10,635 nucleotides of DNA from Goniomonas avonlea (taxonomy: Eukaryota; Cryptophyceae; Goniomonadida; Goniomonadaceae), in NCBI GenBank assembly GCA_003573635.1, contig QUTJ01031276.1, forward strand, positions 1 to 10,635, given 5' to 3'. The position numbers and the translations under genes are program-made. Under the pieces are notes generated by a model, which had not been told where the DNA came from, did not search any database, and saw only the letters and a list, made by a program, of their open reading frames with translations. Shown in pieces: positions 7,672 to 10,635 of this stretch; position 1 is the stretch's first letter; each line of letters starts with the position of its first letter.

Positions 7672-8480
7672 TTATGGATGGAAAGACATGCACGGAAGGG
7701 TGCCAGCCATCACTGTCACACCCAGGGACACCCCATTGCTCGAGATTCCAACATGGAAGCTCACAGGCCAGCACCAGCATCCGTGGCCAGTGATGTAGCT
7801 TGATTCAGACGCTGAGCTTCACTGCATTGGAGGTGCAACTCAAGGAGGCGACCAGGCGGTCGGATCCTCATTGGTGTCAGTTGGATCCCTTGGCGAGTGT
7901 GTGTCAAAGGAGGGAGTGATGATCCAAAATTCGCAGGGCAGTCTCAACTCCAAGTGGTGTCAGCACGAGGGCAGACAGAGATGTGTGCACGGTGACCCAC
8001 CCTCCCCCTTCTTCTGTCTCCAATGAGTCTGCATCTGCTGTCACAGACTGCTGAGCTTGCGAATGAGCACCACAGCATTGTGTGGGGCTGCTGCAGGGGC
8101 CCTCGGGTGTGGGATGCACTCCCAAACTCCTCGCCAGAGTTGGACCCAGACTTGTATGTGTCTGTGTGTGCTGGCCTCCTCTCATAAAAAGGAGCCCCCG
8201 AATCACAGGTGCAAGACCCCAAATCGAGTGGCTTGGTCAGGCCAGCTGATCGCCCAAGCAGTATGCCCACCCTTGCAGACGAGTGGGGCATGACTCTGCA
8301 CTGTTGCACTTGCACTTCCATTCTTTTGGTGTATTATGTGATTGTGGCCGTCGATTGTGGCACCTGCACTACCGCAGTCTTGTATCCCTTGCTGCCACAG
8401 GAGTCTGTCTCTGAGAAGTAGAGAGACACTATGTTGTGCAGGCTTCACAGCCATGCTGGCTACCTCCCCAGGCTTTGACT
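7672..8480. other. Long stretch with no supported gene
   Basis: Open frames of 80-125 codons occur on both strands but overlap each other heavily, and none carries a motif. Minus-strand 8321-7944 has the most protein-like composition, with a Ser/Gly/Glu-rich part, but no family is recognised. No structural RNA was seen. Confidence 0.4.
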
Positions 8481-8593
8481 ATTGCTCCAAGTGTGAGGCT
8501 CCACCCAGACCTGGTTGCGGACTGTGCAAAACTGCTCTGAATGAGCTGGATGAGCCCTCACAAGCTCAGTGCATTGCCCTCAACATGATGTGA
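8342..8593 (+). CDS. Possible exon or relic with CX2C-X7-CX2C motif
   Basis: The 83-codon plus frame contains YCSKCEAPPRPGCGLCKT, giving CX2C-X7-CX2C at residues 48-62 (8483-8527). This is zinc-ribbon-like spacing. The frame ends at TGA soon after (codon 8591-8593), and the next 200 bases show no continuation in a single frame. The N-terminal part, before residue 35, is Cys/Ser/Leu-rich and unconvincing. Four cysteines in so short a frame can arise by chance in a TG-rich sequence, so this is a weak call. No function is proposed. Confidence 0.2.
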   Translation: MWPSIVAPALPQSCIPCCHRSLSLRSRETLCCAGFTAMLATSPGFDYCSKCEAPPRPGCGLCKTALNELDEPSQAQCIALNMM

Positions 8594-8622
8594 AATTTGT
8601 TGCCCACAACGAGTGCTTGCCT

Positions 8623-8643
8623 CAGTGATCACAGAGATCACTG
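8623..8643. repeat. Short perfect hairpin
   Basis: CAGTGATC (8623-8630) pairs with GATCACTG (8636-8643) around a 5-base ACAGA loop. There is no U-rich tail and no adjacent gene that would make it a terminator. It may be chance. Confidence 0.5.
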
Positions 8644-9210
8644 TTTACCTGCATCCCTCCAGGGGATCCAGGATCAAGAAAATAGGGCGACCTCTTGTCT
8701 GTGAAAGAATCGGGATCTGGTGCAGGCATTTGTGACCAACACCTGCAGAGTGTGGTGATCTTCTACCAGAAAGCACTGGCAAAATCCAAGGCAAGAGGAA
8801 CTCTGCAACCAGTGTGAGTGCTGTGACTCTGCAGGCTCACCCTGCACCGTGGCAGTGACTCCACACCAGGTTGGCCAGGCACCCTTCAACTGCAGCCCAA
8901 TGCAATCTCTCGCCTGCTGCAGGCAATGGCCAAACAATCTCAGCAGACTCCTTGGTGGCACTTGACTTGGTGGCTGGTGGTCAATTTCATCAGCTGGGCG
9001 TGTTGGGGCAGGGTCCTTATCACTTCCTACAGTTCCTTGACCCCACCCCACTCCAATTTCCACTCCCACACTCCCGCCTTGGGGTGGAGATGCTCTCAAG
9101 TCTGTGGCATGGCTCGACCTTCTGCTGATGGTTCACAGATTGTCTGTTTCCTTTTCCCCATCATGCCTCTTTACCAACTTGAGGCTGGTGTCTGTGTCAC
9201 TGTCACGCTG
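8644..9210. other. Stretch with no supported gene
   Basis: A 141-codon minus frame (9099-8674) and an 85-codon plus frame (8871-9128) overlap. Neither has a motif. Both look like unconstrained frames in sequence short of stop codons. Confidence 0.35.
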
Positions 9211-9211
9211 A

Positions 9212-9267
9212 GGCAGACACAGGCACAGGCACAGGCACTGAAGCACAGACACAGACAACACAGACAT
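9212..9267. repeat. Imperfect hexamer microsatellite (CAGRCA)
   Basis: The tract reads as tandem CAGACA/CAGGCA units: three nearly perfect ACAGGC copies at about 9219-9236, then CACAGACACAGACAACACAGAC. It is purine/CA-rich and non-coding as far as can be seen, and it makes the minus frame through it encode a run of Cys-Leu-Cys. Confidence 0.7.
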
Positions 9268-9428
9268 CCTGGTGGCTCTCGAACCTTAGGGAACCGGTGT
9301 GCCAAGGGAGATGGTTCGGCTCCTGTTATTGCAGGTTGAAGTACCAAAGAAGTTTGATTTGGTGAGGGTTGGGGGAACTGGGTCGGATTAGTTTGGATTG
9401 TGCTGGTGGGAGCAGAGTCAGAGCTCGG

Positions 9429-9509
9429 AGCTGCGTGAATCAGCTGTGAACTGAGGATTGCAGACAACAGCTGCATAAATCAGCTGTGGAACTGAGGATT
9501 GCAGAAAAC
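9429..9509. repeat. Tandem duplication of a 40/41-bp unit
   Basis: Unit one (9429-9468) and unit two (9469-9509) both begin AGCTGC and share AATCAGCTGTG and AACTGAGGATTGCAGA. They differ at three bases and by one inserted G, so identity is about 90%. The copies are head to tail with no spacer. There is no coding frame over them. Confidence 0.8.
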
Positions 9510-10635
9510 AAGAAACTAGGTTTCAAGTAGGAGGGGTGTCATGGGCCGGATTGAAAGGTGCTGATCTCCATCCAGGAGGTGATGCAGCCAGGATACTAGC
9601 AGGAGTTCACAACCAGACTGCCAGGTTCTTGGCAATGTTTATCCTTTCTTGTCCACACTTGTGTGAGGTAAGGTGATTCTAACGAACACCTGAGAGGCCT
9701 AGAGCAGCACATTGATGAATGTGAAACATTCAAGCTCTGGCAGATAAGCATTTATTTTGATAAATATCTCAATCTAATAATAAATCTAATACAATCTAGT
9801 GTGCTAGCTCGGCTTGATCAGATAGTCCACACCAACCCACCCGCTGGTAGAGTTAGCATGCCTTTGTTTGTATACTTGCCTGTGTGTGGCTACCATTGAA
9901 CCCTCTACCATGCAATTATTGTGAACACCACTTCGTGCACTTCCTTTGTGCAGTAAGCAGTTTGGCACTTCCACCCAATTCATGCGAGGGGCTTGTGTTT
10001 CATCCAATGTTGGTCTGCGTGTTGCTTGCTTGTGTCTTCCATGTCTTGCTATGGTCGGTTCAGGTCATCTTGAGCTCTTGTGACCTACAATAATCTCAGG
10101 CATATCCAATATCGCCCTGTGAAGCACATGGTATCCCCATACCCACTATTTACTTGCTCTGCCAGCTTGTCTGCCTGCCTGCCTTGCTGTCTAGTTGTTT
10201 GTCTGGCCATGACTGTGTTTCTCATCCTCTCATACCCACACACACACTCACCAGAGACGGTGACCAAAAACAGTGCTCACCTAGGGAAACAGTACACACA
10301 AACCCAGCAGCCGTGACAAGAACCCCTAGACGTCTCCAAAACACCTGGTAGCTTCCATTATCTGCAAAAGTAGAGTCAGCCTTAAAACACATACAAGAGC
10401 TGCAAAGCTCCATGTTGCTGTAATCAAGTTCACAGCCAGAAATATTGTGAATAGGGTCGGAAAAACTTCCGTGGTCAAATCAATAAAAAAACTGTAGGGA
10501 AATCCAAAAAAAAAGGTTTTTGCTGGATCTGAGGTCAGGATTGAAGGTGTTCCCGCTGGCCTTTCGCGCTAAAAAATCAAGTTTTGCAGTTCAAACCACA
10601 ATCTCCACAACGAATCACACCCTCCAGGGGATTGG
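9510..10635. other. AT-richer intergenic stretch with simple-sequence tracts
   Basis: No gene could be supported. The stretch has an AT-rich part with repeated AATCTA words (about 9765-9797), a TGCC/TCTG-rich tract (about 10160-10200), a CA tract (10238-10249) and A-rich runs near 10482-10518, one of which includes AATAAA. Short frames on both strands carry no motifs. Confidence 0.5.

Noticed and set aside
8674-9099. 141-codon minus-strand frame
   Set aside because: No domain, no matching frame continuation, and an equally open plus frame over the same bases.
9278-9300. TCTCGAACC word considered as part of a tRNA gene on either strand
   Set aside because: The surrounding bases do not form a cloverleaf.

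Overview
This looks like nuclear DNA from a eukaryote. There are no compact operons, no ribosome-binding-site spacing and no long intact ORFs. Instead there are decayed fragments of transposable elements in long non-coding DNA, with microsatellite-like tracts and fold-back repeats. The recognisable families (a reverse transcriptase/RNase H retroelement and a Maverick/Polinton-type DNA polymerase) occur across animals, protists, algae and oomycetes, so the species cannot be named from this sequence. No intact host gene, rRNA, tRNA, CRISPR array or bacterial-type regulatory site could be supported.

Layout. Positions 1-500 hold a plus-strand ORF with eight cysteines in FYVE-like spacing. Positions 504-1013 show nothing recognisable. 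From 1014 to about 4270 lie the pieces of one retroelement-like gene set in alternating orientation: an RNase H domain on the minus strand (1516 to 1014), a CCHC zinc knuckle and reverse transcriptase on the plus strand (about 1518-3282), and a gag-like protein on the minus strand (about 4267 to 3270). Each domain occurs once. Reversing only the middle block (about 1518-3260) would restore the order gag, zinc knuckle, RT, RNase H. All pieces carry frameshifts or stops.

Positions 4390-5700 are repeat-rich and non-coding. They hold a 60-bp near-palindrome, a 322-bp structure with 66-nt terminal inverted repeats (88% matched), and a block of TTGACAGG-containing direct repeats. On the minus strand, 6661 to about 5975 is a broken family B DNA polymerase of protein-primed Maverick/Polinton type. 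It keeps its motif B but loses the sequence where the catalytic DTDS motif should follow. Just upstream on the same strand, 7671 to 6984 is an unrecognised protein relic that is almost open, with one frameshift and one TGA, and it contains a set of mutually exclusive hairpins.

Positions 7672-10635 are mostly non-coding as far as can be seen. They contain a short CX2C-X7-CX2C coding possibility, a 20-mer-scale hairpin, a CAGRCA hexamer tract, a 40-bp tandem duplication and several microsatellite tracts. Overall the window reads as a graveyard of nested and rearranged mobile elements rather than a working gene cluster.
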